From Flavobacterium psychrophilum (GTDB lineage Bacteria; Bacteroidota; Bacteroidia; Flavobacteriales; Flavobacteriaceae): a DNA stretch of 64,000 nucleotides. How positions within the stretch are numbered: the stretch's first letter is position 1; every line of letters starts with the position of its first letter. The DNA is taken from positions 198,019 to 262,018 of the forward strand of contig CAMDDB010000002.1 in the NCBI GenBank assembly GCA_945890865.1, in the 5' to 3' direction. Below, piece by piece: positions 9,201-18,548 of this stretch. The notes below the pieces were generated by a model. The model was not told the origin of the DNA. It saw only the letters and a list, made by a program, of their open reading frames with translations, and did no database searches. A program made the position numbers and the translations under genes.

Positions 9201-10469
9201 ATGAAGTTTAATAAATTAAATACGGTCATTTTCATTGGTTTTTTAGCCATAGTAGGAGTTATTATTATGCAATTGTTCCTGCTCAATCAGGCGTATATTT
9301 TCGAAAAAAGAGATACCGAAGATAAAATACACTTTGCCTTACAGGATGTCGTAGAAAAAATATATCAGGATAATAATTCTGAAATGCCCGTAGCCAATCC
9401 CATCAAAAAAGTTAGCGCAAATTATTTTATTGTCAATGTCAACGATGTGTTTGAAAACAGATTACTAGAACATTATTTAAAGACCGAGTTTGACCGAGTT
9501 AAGTTAGAATTGGATTTTGAATATGCTATTTATGACTGCAGTTCGGAGTCCATGGTATATGGAAATTATATATCAGTAAACGGCAAACCTTCAAAAATGT
9601 GTGCCGAATGTTTTCCAAAAAACACCGATTTAACCTATTATTTTGCCATTCGATTTCCCCATTTACAAAAAAGTTATTTTACGAGTTTAAGTCAGTATTG
9701 GGTTTTTACAGGAGTGTTGTTTTTGGTATTGATTATTTATGTGTATTCGGTATTCCTTATGTTACAACAAAAAAGATATACCGAATTACAAAAAGATTTC
9801 ATCAACAACATGACACATGAATTTAAAACCCCACTAGCATCTATTTTAATTGCATCAAATTATGCCAATACGCAAAACGAAATTTTAAGCCATCCAAAGC
9901 TTTCTAAATACATGCAGATCATCATCAATCAGAGTAATAAATTGAATCAGCACATAGAGAAAATTTTATATGTAGCCAAAACAGATAGCAACCAAATTGC
10001 GCTTGAAAAAACCAAAGTTGATGTACAGGCCGTACTCGAATTGGTAAAGGAAAACATCCAATTACAACACCTAAAAGAAATTCAAATTGGTATAGCGATT
10101 GCGAAGTCTTACACCATATTAGCCGATGAATTTCACTTTTATAATTTGATTTATAATATCATTGATAATGCCGTTAAATATTCTGAAAATTTGGTGACTA
10201 TTGAAATTAATACTACGGAAACGCCTAAAGGATTGCTTTTAGAATTTACCGATCACGGCGAAGGGATTCCTGAAAAAGATTTGCCATTTGTTTTTGATAA
10301 ATTTTATAGAGTGGCCCGGCAAGACAATAAAGATATTGAAGGATTTGGTATCGGGCTGTCCTATGTCAAAAGGGTTTGTGAATGGCACAAATGGGATGTA
10401 GGGGTAAAAAACAATGTGGATCAAGGGATTACGGTTTCGTTACAAATCAACAAAAGTGATTATGAGTAA
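9201..10469 (+). CDS. sensor histidine kinase, RprX-like
   Basis: A 422-residue membrane sensor kinase. Two membrane segments (about residues 7-27 and 170-192) flank a periplasmic sensor region of about 140 residues that fits no domain I recognise. The HisKA domain has its phospho-acceptor His in THEFKTPLAS. The HATPase domain shows the N box (NIIDNAVKYS), DHGEGIPEKDLPFVFDKFYR and GFGIGLSYVK. The start at 9201 (MKFNKLNTVIF) is preferred over an upstream ATG at 9168, since it places the first membrane helix at the N-terminus. Its stop overlaps the start of the response regulator by 8 bp, so the pair is translationally coupled. Bacteroidota call similar pairs RprX/RprY; the signal is unknown. 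Confidence 0.9.
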   Translation: MKFNKLNTVIFIGFLAIVGVIIMQLFLLNQAYIFEKRDTEDKIHFALQDVVEKIYQDNNSEMPVANPIKKVSANYFIVNVNDVFENRLLEHYLKTEFDRVKLELDFEYAIYDCSSESMVYGNYISVNGKPSKMCAECFPKNTDLTYYFAIRFPHLQKSYFTSLSQYWVFTGVLFLVLIIYVYSVFLMLQQKRYTELQKDFINNMTHEFKTPLASILIASNYANTQNEILSHPKLSKYMQIIINQSNKLNQHIEKILYVAKTDSNQIALEKTKVDVQAVLELVKENIQLQHLKEIQIGIAIAKSYTILADEFHFYNLIYNIIDNAVKYSENLVTIEINTTETPKGLLLEFTDHGEGIPEKDLPFVFDKFYRVARQDNKDIEGFGIGLSYVKRVCEWHKWDVGVKNNVDQGITVSLQINKSDYE

Positions 10470-11148
10470 AAAGCGAATTTTATATGTTGAAGACGACGAA
10501 ACATTGGCGTTTTTAACAACCGATAATTTAGAACAGCATTTTGAAGTGTTGCATTGTAATAATGGGCAAGAAGCCTTTCGTTTATTTTGCAATGAATCTT
10601 TTGATTTGTGTGTATTAGACATCATGTTGCCCGATATGGACGGTTTTGAAATGGCAACTGAAATTAGAAAACGCAATCAAGAAATACCGATTATTTTTTT
10701 ATCGGCAAAAACCTTAAAAGAAGACCGCATCAAGGGCTTGAAATTAGGAGCTGATGACTATTTAATTAAGCCCTATTCTATTGAAGAACTCATATTAAAA
10801 ATCGAAATATTTTTACACCGTAGCCAAAAATCAGTAGAAAACACGCTTCAAAAACAATATACTTTTGGCTCTTTTCATTTTGAGCCTGAAAATTATTCCT
10901 TGAAATCTAACAAACAAAATGTAACACTTACCGAACGGGAAGCCTCTTTGTTGAAAATGTTTCTAGACAATCCCAATACGGTTTTGAAAAGGGAAAAAAT
11001 ATTATTGGAATTATGGGGAAGTGACGATTATTTTTTGGGCAGAAGTTTAGATGTATTTATATCGAGACTTCGTAAAATCATAAAAGAAGAAACCCACGTT
11101 CGCATTGAAAATATTCCGCGTGTGGGCTTTAAACTAGTGGTCGAATAA
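10462..11148 (+). CDS. response regulator, OmpR/PhoB family (RprY-like)
   Basis: A 228-residue DNA-binding response regulator and the cognate partner of the kinase just upstream. The receiver domain has the acidic pair in YVEDDE, the phospho-acceptor Asp in CVLDIMLPD, Thr/Ser in FLSAKT and the Lys in LIKPYS. The C-terminal winged helix contains LTEREASLLKMFL and SRLRKIIKEE...RIENIPRVGFKL. The start at 10462 overlaps the kinase stop in the sequence ATGAGTAA; a longer frame from 10414 is rejected. The gene ends 7 bp before the convergent cytochrome gene, with no clear terminator between them. Confidence 0.93.
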   Translation: MSKKRILYVEDDETLAFLTTDNLEQHFEVLHCNNGQEAFRLFCNESFDLCVLDIMLPDMDGFEMATEIRKRNQEIPIIFLSAKTLKEDRIKGLKLGADDYLIKPYSIEELILKIEIFLHRSQKSVENTLQKQYTFGSFHFEPENYSLKSNKQNVTLTEREASLLKMFLDNPNTVLKREKILLELWGSDDYFLGRSLDVFISRLRKIIKEETHVRIENIPRVGFKLVVE

Positions 11149-11154
11149 TCGCAA

Positions 11155-11556
11155 TTATTCAAAACTCATGATATATACTTCTAAAGCTTTACGCTCATCT
11201 GCCGACATGGCTTTAGTAACGGCAAAATTAGTTTTCATTATTTCATATTGAGAAGGATCAACTAGAGGTCCAGATTCTTCGTTAATAAAAGCAGCAATAC
11301 TTGCCTCTTTTTCACGGTAGGTTTTTGCAATCTCTTGAATGGAGGGCCCTACCACTTTTATATCGGCTTTATGACAACTGGCGCACATTCCCTTTCCTTC
11401 AAAAAGCTCTTGTCCTAGTTCTTTAGGTGTTTGATTAACTGAAGGTTCTGTTTGTTCAATAGGATTTTCCATAGCATCCGTTTCTGTTTTTTTACCACAA
11501 CTAATAAGATTTAAAACAAAAGATACAATCAGAAGAAATTTGAAATACACTTTCAT
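11155..11556 (-). CDS. c-type cytochrome, lipoprotein-anchored, monoheme
   Basis: A 133-residue exported cytochrome c. The N-terminus is a lipoprotein signal ending in the lipobox-like LISCGKK, so it is probably tethered to a membrane. One heme-binding motif, CASCH, lies near residue 61, and a likely axial Met is in IMKTNFAVTKAM. The length and single heme fit a small class I cytochrome. It is the last gene of the leftward heme biosynthesis run, 7 bp after hemB, which suggests that it is co-expressed with heme supply. The electron partner cannot be told. Confidence 0.85.
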   Translation of the reverse strand: MKVYFKFLLIVSFVLNLISCGKKTETDAMENPIEQTEPSVNQTPKELGQELFEGKGMCASCHKADIKVVGPSIQEIAKTYREKEASIAAFINEESGPLVDPSQYEIMKTNFAVTKAMSADERKALEVYIMSFE

Positions 11557-11563
11557 AACTAGT

Positions 11564-12562
11564 TTATTGTTTTTTTAATAAAATTGCCGCTTCTTTCGCA
11601 AAATAAGTCGAAATTAAACTGGCTCCGGCGCGTTTGATGCACATCAATTGTTCCATCATAATTTTGTCGTGGTCGAGCCAACCTCTTTCGGCGGCGGCTT
11701 TTATCATCGCATATTCGCCCGACACGTGAAAAACCGTTACGGGAACATTCACCACATTTTTTACTTCGCGAACAATGTCTAAATAGGCAATTCCTGGTTT
11801 TACCATGACCATATCGGCTCCTTCTTCAACATCCCAAAGCGCCTCTTTGACCGCTTCGATGCGGTTGGCATAATCCATCTGATAGGTTTTTTTGTCCTTC
11901 GGAACTTCTACATCAGCTTCTCTTGGCGCACTGTCCAATGCATCTCGAAAAGGCCCATAAAAGGCCGAAGCATACTTCGCCGAATAACTCATAATGCCTA
12001 CGTTTTGGAAACCGGCCGCATCTAAACCTTGGCGCAAACGCAAAACACGTCCGTCCATCATATCGCTTGGGGCTACAAAATCGGCTCCCGCTTGTGCATG
12101 AGAAACGGCCATTTTTACCAAGGCTTCGTTGGTTGCATCATTCGCCACATCGCCTTTTTCAATAATTCCGTCGTGACCATAGATTGAATACGGATCCAAA
12201 GCCACATCAGGCATCACAATCATCTCAGGACAAGCCGACTTGATGGCACGAATAGCTTGTTGCATCAATCCGTTTGGATTCCACGCTTCTTTCCCGGTGT
12301 TGTCTTTTAATGATTCGTCAACTTTTACGTAAATGTTTACGGCACGAATGCCTAAATCATACAATTCTTTAACTTCATTCACCGTTAAATCAATCGAACG
12401 ACGGAAAATTCCCGGCATCGATGGAATTTCGACTTGCACATTTTCTCCCTCTGCAATAAACATGGGGAACATAAAATCGGCCGGACTTAATGTGGTTTCA
12501 CGAACTAAACTTCTTATGGATTCGTTTACTCTTAAACGACGTCCTCTTTGTAATGGGAACAT
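11564..12562 (-). CDS. hemB: porphobilinogen synthase (delta-aminolevulinic acid dehydratase)
   Basis: HemB, 332 residues, condenses two 5-aminolevulinate molecules to porphobilinogen, the first common step of tetrapyrrole synthesis. The active-site lysine segments SAKYASAFYGPFRDA and MVMVKPGIAYLD are both present. The metal region reads DVALDPYSIYGHDG, with Asp at places where zinc enzymes have a Cys triad, which points to the magnesium-dependent class. It follows hemF in the leftward heme run and precedes the cytochrome c gene. Length and motif order match the family. Confidence 0.96.
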   Translation of the reverse strand: MFPLQRGRRLRVNESIRSLVRETTLSPADFMFPMFIAEGENVQVEIPSMPGIFRRSIDLTVNEVKELYDLGIRAVNIYVKVDESLKDNTGKEAWNPNGLMQQAIRAIKSACPEMIVMPDVALDPYSIYGHDGIIEKGDVANDATNEALVKMAVSHAQAGADFVAPSDMMDGRVLRLRQGLDAAGFQNVGIMSYSAKYASAFYGPFRDALDSAPREADVEVPKDKKTYQMDYANRIEAVKEALWDVEEGADMVMVKPGIAYLDIVREVKNVVNVPVTVFHVSGEYAMIKAAAERGWLDHDKIMMEQLMCIKRAGASLISTYFAKEAAILLKKQ

Positions 12563-12588
12563 AATAATTTATAATTAATAATTGATAA

Positions 12589-13491
12589 TTATATCCAGTC
12601 AATTGGTTTTTCTAAAACTTTCAACACTTTTTCTTCTTCACTTCCCGCCACAGGATGATGGTCATAATGCCATTGCACGTGAGGGGGTAAACTCATTAAA
12701 ATACTTTCAATTCGGCCATTGGTTTTTAATCCAAACAACGTGCCTTTGTCGTGCACCAAATTAAATTCAACATAACGACCACGACGAATTTCTTGCCAAG
12801 TTCTTTGCTCGGCTGTATAAGGCAAGTCTTTTCTTTTTGCTACGATGGGCAAATACGCATCAAGGAACGAATTGCCAACTTCTAAAACGAAATTATACCA
12901 ATCTTCCATCGATTGTTCTTCGGTTGTTTTTAGATAATCGAAGAATAAACCGCCTATTCCACGCCCTTCGTTGCGGTGTGCGTTCCAAAAATAGTCGTCA
13001 CATTGTTTTTTATATTTCGGATACAACCCTGAATCATGTTTGTCACAAGCCGTTTTACAGGTTTGATGAAAATGAATCGCGTCTTCCTCAAAAAGATAAT
13101 AAGGTGTTAAATCTTGTCCGCCGCCAAACCAACTATTGATTACATTTCCGTTATCATCGTACATTTCAAAATAACGCCAATTCGCATGAACGGTTGGAAC
13201 CATTGGGTTTTTTGGGTGAATCACCAAACTCAAACCGCAAGCAAAGAAATCCGCTTCGCCTACGTTAAACAATTTTTGCATCGAATCAGGTAACTTTCCA
13301 TGAACCGCCGAAATATTTACACCGCCTTTTTCAAAAACTTGCCCGTTTACAATTACACGTGTTCTTCCACCACCGCCTTCTGGACGTTCCCAAATGTCTT
13401 CTCGGAATTTGGCAACGCCATCTACATCTTCTAATCTTTTACAGATTTGATCTTGTAAGTTTTGTATGTATTGATAAAATTGGTCTTTCAT
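12589..13491 (-). CDS. hemF: oxygen-dependent coproporphyrinogen III oxidase
   Basis: HemF, 300 residues, oxidatively decarboxylates coproporphyrinogen III to protoporphyrinogen IX using O2. The family segments VHANWRYFE, SWFGGGQDLTPYYLFEED, RGIGGLFFDYL and RRGRYVEFNLVHDKGT are all seen. An aerobic enzyme here indicates that the organism makes heme under oxygen. It lies between hemE (29 bp upstream) and hemB (26 bp downstream) on the same strand. The short AT-rich spacer before hemB is an imperfect palindrome without a T-run typical of a terminator. Confidence 0.96.
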   Translation of the reverse strand: MKDQFYQYIQNLQDQICKRLEDVDGVAKFREDIWERPEGGGGRTRVIVNGQVFEKGGVNISAVHGKLPDSMQKLFNVGEADFFACGLSLVIHPKNPMVPTVHANWRYFEMYDDNGNVINSWFGGGQDLTPYYLFEEDAIHFHQTCKTACDKHDSGLYPKYKKQCDDYFWNAHRNEGRGIGGLFFDYLKTTEEQSMEDWYNFVLEVGNSFLDAYLPIVAKRKDLPYTAEQRTWQEIRRGRYVEFNLVHDKGTLFGLKTNGRIESILMSLPPHVQWHYDHHPVAGSEEEKVLKVLEKPIDWI

Positions 13492-13520
13492 TCTAAATAG
13501 CGTTTCGCTGTTAGCTAAGC

Positions 13521-14546
13521 CTAATTGTTGTATTCTTTCACCGCGTCCACAAATGCTTTGGCATGGTCTACAGGAATATTGGGTAAAATGCCGTGACCCA
13601 AATTAACGATGTAATTGTCCTTGCCGAATTCGTCAATCATTTCGTGTACCATTTTTTTGATGACAGGAATTGGCGAAAGCAATCGTGACGGATCAAAATT
13701 GCCTTGTAATGTGATATTTCCGCCTGTTAGATAGCGCGCATTTCTTGGTGAACACGTCCAATCTACGCCCAAAGCAGACGCTTTTGATTTTGCCATTTCG
13801 CCCAACGCAAACCAGCACCCTTTTCCGAAAACAATCACTTTGGTTTCGTCAGCCAAAGCCTCAACAATTTGGTTGATGTAGTACCAAGAAAATTCTTGAT
13901 AATCTTTAGGAGCCAGCATGCCGCCCCAAGAATCAAAAATCTGAATGGCATTACAACCTGCTTTTACTTTTTCTTTCAAATATAAAATCGTTGTGTCGGT
14001 GATTTTTTGCAATAAGAGATGCGCTGCTACTGGATTTGAAAAGCAAAAGCCTTTAGCCGTATCAAAACTTTTAGAGCCTTTTCCTTCCACAGCATAACAA
14101 AAAATGGTCCAAGGCGAACCGGCAAAACCAATTAAAGGCACCTCATCGTTCAACATTTGTTTGGTCAATTTGATGGCGTCAAAAACATAGCCTAAGGTTT
14201 CATCGACATCGGGAACAAACACTTTTTCTACATCTTGCGAAGTACGAATTGGATTCGGAATTATCGGTCCTAAATTGTCTTTCAATTCTACGTGAATACC
14301 CATCGCTCTTGGCACCACCAAAATATCGGAAAACAAAATCGCTGCATCGGGTTTGACAATTCGAATCGGTTGCACGGTAATTTCGGCAGCCAATTCAGGG
14401 GTTTCACAACGTGTAAAGAAATCGTATTTGTCGCGCAAAGCTCTAAATTCTGGCAAGTATCTTCCGGCTTGACGCATCATCCAAACCGGAGGACGTTCTA
14501 CTCTTTCGTTAGATAAGGCTCTTAAAAATAGGTCGTTTTTAATCAT
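13521..14546 (-). CDS. hemE: uroporphyrinogen decarboxylase
   Basis: HemE, 341 residues, removes four acetate carboxyls from uroporphyrinogen III to give coproporphyrinogen III. The N-terminal signature [15 protein letters not shown] is intact, as are the second signature region ([16 protein letters not shown]) and the C-terminal [13 protein letters not shown]. Its first bases overlap the end of hemD by 8 bp, so translation of the two is probably coupled. It is part of the leftward hemA-C-D-E-F-B unit. Confidence 0.97.
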   Translation of the reverse strand: MIKNDLFLRALSNERVERPPVWMMRQAGRYLPEFRALRDKYDFFTRCETPELAAEITVQPIRIVKPDAAILFSDILVVPRAMGIHVELKDNLGPIIPNPIRTSQDVEKVFVPDVDETLGYVFDAIKLTKQMLNDEVPLIGFAGSPWTIFCYAVEGKGSKSFDTAKGFCFSNPVAAHLLLQKITDTTILYLKEKVKAGCNAIQIFDSWGGMLAPKDYQEFSWYYINQIVEALADETKVIVFGKGCWFALGEMAKSKASALGVDWTCSPRNARYLTGGNITLQGNFDPSRLLSPIPVIKKMVHEMIDEFGKDNYIVNLGHGILPNIPVDHAKAFVDAVKEYNN

Positions 14547-15213
14547 TTTTTGTTGATTTAAAATAATCGATGCATTGAATAATTACGTTTTCAATTGTGG
14601 GTTGATTTGCCATAATAATATTCCTTGTAAATGGTTCAACAGCTTTTGCGGTGGTAGATCCAATGCAAAAACAAATTTCATTTGTAATTTTATTTTCTTC
14701 ACTATAACTCAAAACTCCAGATGGACTAAAAAACAGAATACCGTCCATTTTTGGTGTAATTTTTATAGGGGTTTCCAGAGTTTCATAGACTTCGATAATT
14801 TGATGCGGAATCTTTTTTTCTTTTAAAAACAGCGGGATGGTCTCTAATTTGTCCTTCCCACAAAAAAAAGTAATGCTTTTATCGAGATATTTTTTTTCAA
14901 TAATTTTTACTAATGCTTCGGCATCGGGTTGGTTAGTAAGAACTGAAAATACATTATTTTTTAAAAGTTGTTCTGTTTTTTCTCCCACGCATAGCACAGG
15001 GCTGTGCAGTAATATTTCTTTGTGCTTTAGAACATGTAGAACGGCATTTTGACTGGTAAAAAGCAACAAATCTTGCGTACCAGAAATTTCAAAATCAATA
15101 GGTTTTACAGCAATAAAATCTTCATCCATAACCCAAAAACCAGCATTCAATAAATATTGTTTTTGATTAGGGGCTAATTTTTTTGTAGCTATGATTCCAA
15201 TTTTGTTTTCCAC
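14539..15213 (-). CDS. hemD: uroporphyrinogen-III synthase
   Basis: HemD, 224 residues, cyclises hydroxymethylbilane to uroporphyrinogen III with inversion of ring D. The family is poorly conserved. The call rests on length, the two-lobed Rossmann-like pattern ([45 protein letters not shown]) and its place between hemC and hemE. The start is a GTG at 15211-15213 that overlaps the TAG stop of hemC by one base (TAGTG), with AAGGAG just upstream, one of the few Shine-Dalgarno-like sites in this window. This suggests reinitiation after hemC. Confidence 0.88.
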   Translation of the reverse strand: MENKIGIIATKKLAPNQKQYLLNAGFWVMDEDFIAVKPIDFEISGTQDLLLFTSQNAVLHVLKHKEILLHSPVLCVGEKTEQLLKNNVFSVLTNQPDAEALVKIIEKKYLDKSITFFCGKDKLETIPLFLKEKKIPHQIIEVYETLETPIKITPKMDGILFFSPSGVLSYSEENKITNEICFCIGSTTAKAVEPFTRNIIMANQPTIENVIIQCIDYFKSTKND

Positions 15214-16139
15214 TACTCCTTTTTTAATTGCATTTTAATTTTTTCCATCAATTGATGGCCGCCATTATTTAATAGTTCTTGTGCCGAATGAAATCCGAGT
15301 TTTTTCCATTCGGAAACGGATGCTTTTTTGTCAATGAATAAGCGTTCTTTACCATCAATAGAAAGAAGCACCCCTTTAAATTCGAGGGTGTCATTATTCT
15401 CGTCATATTTAGCATAAGCCCCTATTGGTGCTGTACAGCCACCTTCTAAGGTTTTTAAAAATTGCCGTTCTATATGGGTGCAAATTTCGGTTTCAATATG
15501 ATTCAAATGGGAAACAGCATCGAGGGTATAATTATCATTTGCCATTGCCACAACTACCATAGCTCCTTGTGCCGGTGCCGGAATCATCCAATCCAGAGTT
15601 ATAAAGTTCTTGGGCATTAAGTTGATGCGTTCTAAGCCTGCAGCGGCAAAAACAGCGCCATTCCAGTTGTTGTCTTCAAGCTTTTGCAAACGGGTGTTTA
15701 CATTGCCGCGTAAATTAACCACTTGGTGATTCGGATATTTATGCAGCCATTCTGCATTTCTACGAAGACTACCTGTAGCGATTGTGCCCGCTGAGGTTAA
15801 AAAATCCAGATTTCCTTTGTGAACTAAAACATCAAACGGATTGGCGCGTTCTAATACGGCGGCTTGAACAATTCCATGTGGTAATGCTGTGGGGACATCT
15901 TTCATAGAATGTACCGCAATATCTACTTGCCCATTGATCATAGCAACATCCAAGGTTTTTGTAAAAATACCGGTGATGCCCAATTCATAAAGGGGCTTGT
16001 CTAGTAGTACATCGCCCTGTGATTTTAACCCTATAATTTCTGTAGTATAGCCTAAATCGTGTAATTTTTTTTGAACGGCATTTGCTTGCCAAAGAGCCAA
16101 TTCACTGTCACGGGTTCCTATTCGTATGGTTTTACTCAT
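15213..16139 (-). CDS. hemC: hydroxymethylbilane synthase (porphobilinogen deaminase)
   Basis: HemC, 308 residues, polymerises four porphobilinogens into hydroxymethylbilane on a dipyrromethane cofactor. The cofactor-binding Cys is in LEGGCTAPIGAYA. Other family segments are IGTRDSELALWQA, HSMKDVPTALP, RRNAEWLHKYPN and LRGNVNTRLQKL. The start at 16139 is chosen because its ATG overlaps the hemA stop by one base (TAATG). A start 14 codons further up would lie well inside hemA and adds no conserved residues. It is followed immediately by hemD. Confidence 0.96.
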   Translation of the reverse strand: MSKTIRIGTRDSELALWQANAVQKKLHDLGYTTEIIGLKSQGDVLLDKPLYELGITGIFTKTLDVAMINGQVDIAVHSMKDVPTALPHGIVQAAVLERANPFDVLVHKGNLDFLTSAGTIATGSLRRNAEWLHKYPNHQVVNLRGNVNTRLQKLEDNNWNGAVFAAAGLERINLMPKNFITLDWMIPAPAQGAMVVVAMANDNYTLDAVSHLNHIETEICTHIERQFLKTLEGGCTAPIGAYAKYDENNDTLEFKGVLLSIDGKERLFIDKKASVSEWKKLGFHSAQELLNNGGHQLMEKIKMQLKKE

Positions 16140-17395
16140 TATTTTGACAGTGTTTCTAATTGGAAAATTTTTTCGATCCATTCAATGCTTTCATCGACCA
16201 GCGTTTCATCTTCTTTTAAATGATTTGCAAAATGATTGGTTATTTTTTGAATGATACGAGCGCTGATTAATTCGGCTTGTTCTTCATCAAAATTGGCTAT
16301 TTTTTTGCGTTGTACATTGAGTTCTCCTTCTTTAATAGCATTTAATTTTGCTTTTAAGGCATGAATCGTGGGGGCAAATTTGCGTTGCTTGGTCCAAGCA
16401 ATAAATTCGTCTTTAATTTCTTCAATTATTGCTTCTGCTGCAGGAATGTGTTTTTTTCTTTTTTCTAAAGTTTCGTCGGTCATTTCTGCCAATTGATCCA
16501 TATGCACTAATGACACCCCTTCGATATGGGTTACATTCTCGTGTACATTTTTTGGAATCGATAAATCAAGTATTAAAAGAGGTTTTTTGAGATTTAAAAG
16601 GGCCTTATCAATTGTAGGATTTTGAGCGCCAGTGGCCACCACGATAACATCTGCTTTTTGAAGTTCTACTTGTAATTCGGCATACTCTTTTACAATTACA
16701 TTTAGTTTTTTTGCAATTTTTTCTGCTTTATCTTTTGTTCTATTGATGAGTGTAATTTGTTCGTGTTTAGTGTGTTTTACTAAATTTTCACAGGTATTTC
16801 TTCCTATTTTCCCCGTTCCAAAAAGCAGAATGTTTTTTGAATTGATGTCGGGGACGTTTTTAAAGATGAATTGAACGGCAGCAAAAGCAACCGAAGTGGC
16901 TCCAGAAGAAATTTCAGTTTCGGTTTTTATTTTTTTACTGGCCTGAATGACGGCGTTGACCAGTCGCTCTAAAAAAGCATTTGCTAATTCATAATTTTTA
17001 CTTTGAACGAATGCGCTTTTAAGCTGACTAATAATTTCAAAATCACCTAATATTTGACTGTCTAAACCGGTTCCAACTCGAAACATATGTGATATAGCGT
17101 CATGATTTTTGTAAACAAAGGCAACTTTTTGAAAGTCTTCAACAGTGCCTTGACTGTTTTCACACAGCAATTTGATTAATTGAAAGGGATGTTGCGCAAA
17201 ACCATAGATTTCCGTTCTATTACAGGTAGAAGTAACTACTAAACTTTCTAATCCATCTGCTTTTGCTTGATGCAATAGGCTGGTTTTTGCTTTTTCATCT
17301 AAACTAAATCTTCCTCTTGTTTCAGCATCCGCTTTTTTAAAGCTAAGGCCAACGGCATAAAATGTGGGATGTTTTGCAAACGATTTGTTTTCCAT
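16139..17395 (-). CDS. hemA: glutamyl-tRNA reductase
   Basis: HemA, 418 residues, reduces glutamyl-tRNA(Glu) to glutamate-1-semialdehyde, the committed C5-pathway step. The catalytic Cys is in SLVVTSTCNRTEIYG, the NADPH-binding turn is LFGTGKIGRNTC, and the C-terminal helical dimerisation domain is present. It is the first gene of the leftward hem unit and lies 230 bp from the divergent AraC-type regulator, so that gap must hold both promoters. HemL, needed to use its product, is not in the window. Confidence 0.96.
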   Translation of the reverse strand: MENKSFAKHPTFYAVGLSFKKADAETRGRFSLDEKAKTSLLHQAKADGLESLVVTSTCNRTEIYGFAQHPFQLIKLLCENSQGTVEDFQKVAFVYKNHDAISHMFRVGTGLDSQILGDFEIISQLKSAFVQSKNYELANAFLERLVNAVIQASKKIKTETEISSGATSVAFAAVQFIFKNVPDINSKNILLFGTGKIGRNTCENLVKHTKHEQITLINRTKDKAEKIAKKLNVIVKEYAELQVELQKADVIVVATGAQNPTIDKALLNLKKPLLILDLSIPKNVHENVTHIEGVSLVHMDQLAEMTDETLEKRKKHIPAAEAIIEEIKDEFIAWTKQRKFAPTIHALKAKLNAIKEGELNVQRKKIANFDEEQAELISARIIQKITNHFANHLKEDETLVDESIEWIEKIFQLETLSK

Positions 17396-17424
17396 AGGGT
17401 GATTCTCTTTTCACAAAAGAGTTA

Positions 17425-17432
17425 CAAAATTA
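17425..17432 (-). promoter_or_regulatory. possible -7 element for the hemA operon
   Basis: On the minus strand the bases read TAATTTTG, matching the Bacteroidota -7 consensus TAnnTTTG, 30 bp before the hemA start codon. No good -33 TTG is seen at the expected distance, so this is tentative. Confidence 0.4.
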
Positions 17433-17526
17433 TAGGTATAGCTACGATAAAAGTAACGCTAAAAGTACTTTTTGTGTCGCTGAAAGATATTTTCAATAAA
17501 ATTTATTTTTTTATCGTTATTTCCTA

Positions 17527-17534
17527 TAAATTTG
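17527..17534 (+). promoter_or_regulatory. possible -7 element for the AraC-type regulator
   Basis: TAAATTTG fits the Bacteroidota -7 consensus TAnnTTTG and lies about 90 bp before the regulator's start. There is no clear -33 element. The hemA-regulator gap (17396-17625) holds nothing else I recognise. Confidence 0.4.
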
Positions 17535-17625
17535 TAGCTAATTAAGGCAATGTAAAAATTATTATATAGAACAATTCTAAATAAAATACAAAACTATTTA
17601 AAGGGGAATCAAAAAAAACATCGCT

Positions 17626-18498
17626 ATGGGTTCACAAGAGGAGGTAAAAATTGAAAATGACTTTATATTGTTGCGGTTTCAAAATGAAACGGACCCTACG
17701 TATATTATTGAACGGCCTGTAAGTCAAGGTCTTATTCAATTTCATTTTGGAATTAAAGGAAAAGGGAAGTTCATTTTCAATCAAGGGGGCTATGCGTTGG
17801 ATTTAAAGGAAGAAAAGGCATTATTGTTTTACAACCCCCAAAAAGAATTGCCATTACATCTAGAATTGGCTCCCAATACTTGGGTTATATCCGTCATTAT
17901 TTCCATTAAAAAATTTCATGGGTTATTTTCTTCAGACGTAGAGCATGTCCCTTTTTTGAGTGATGAAAATAAAGATAAAAAATATTATAAAGAGTCAGAT
18001 ATTAGTCCCTCCATGGCAATTGTGTTAAGTCAATTATTTCATTACAATTTAAATCCCTCCATTAAAAATTTATATTATAAGGGCAAGGCCTATGAATTGT
18101 TGAGTTTATTTTTTAACCGATCGGAAGACCCTAATGCCGAGCAATGCCCTTTTTTAATTGACGAAGAAAATGTACTAAAAATTAAAAAAGCTAAAGAAAT
18201 CATGATTGCGAATATGGCCGAACCTCCAAGATTAGAAGCACTTGCCGAGCAAGTAGGGCTGAGTTTAAAAAAATTAAAAATGGGCTTCAAACAAATTTAT
18301 GGTGATACGGTTTTTGGATTCCTTTTTGATTACAAAATGGATTATGCCCGACAATTATTAGACAGTGGTTCCTATAATGTTAATGAAGTTGGGTTAAAAA
18401 TTGGCTACAGCACCGGAAGTCATTTTATTGCCGCTTTTAAGAAAAAATTTGGCACTACTCCCAAGAAATATTTGATGAACTTGAACACTAATGTCTAA
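17626..18498 (+). CDS. AraC-family transcriptional regulator of the heme locus (inferred)
   Basis: A 290-residue regulator. The N-terminal region of about 150 residues looks like a cupin-type sensor (VSQGLIQFHFGIKGKGKFIF). The last 100 residues form an AraC double helix-turn-helix with RLEALAEQVGLSLKKLKMGFKQIYG and NVNEVGLKIGYSTGSHFIAAFKKKFGTTPKKYL. Between the domains lies EQCPFLIDEENV, in which Cys174-Pro175 matches the core of a heme regulatory (CP) motif. It is divergent from hemA and 50 bp upstream of hemH, so it probably controls heme genes. That role and heme sensing are inferences from position and the CP pair only. Confidence 0.85.
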   Translation: MGSQEEVKIENDFILLRFQNETDPTYIIERPVSQGLIQFHFGIKGKGKFIFNQGGYALDLKEEKALLFYNPQKELPLHLELAPNTWVISVIISIKKFHGLFSSDVEHVPFLSDENKDKKYYKESDISPSMAIVLSQLFHYNLNPSIKNLYYKGKAYELLSLFFNRSEDPNAEQCPFLIDEENVLKIKKAKEIMIANMAEPPRLEALAEQVGLSLKKLKMGFKQIYGDTVFGFLFDYKMDYARQLLDSGSYNVNEVGLKIGYSTGSHFIAAFKKKFGTTPKKYLMNLNTNV

Positions 18499-18548
18499 AA
18501 AAGAGCATCCATTTTATATCGCCCATCATAAAAATAAATAAATTACAC

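Noticed and set aside
12563-12588. Terminator between hemF and hemB
   Set aside because: The spacer is only 26 bp of A/T-rich imperfect palindrome without a stable GC stem, so transcription probably continues.
16140-16181. HemC with 14 extra N-terminal residues
   Set aside because: The ATG overlapping the hemA stop (TAATG) fits the family start; the longer form lies in hemA coding sequence.
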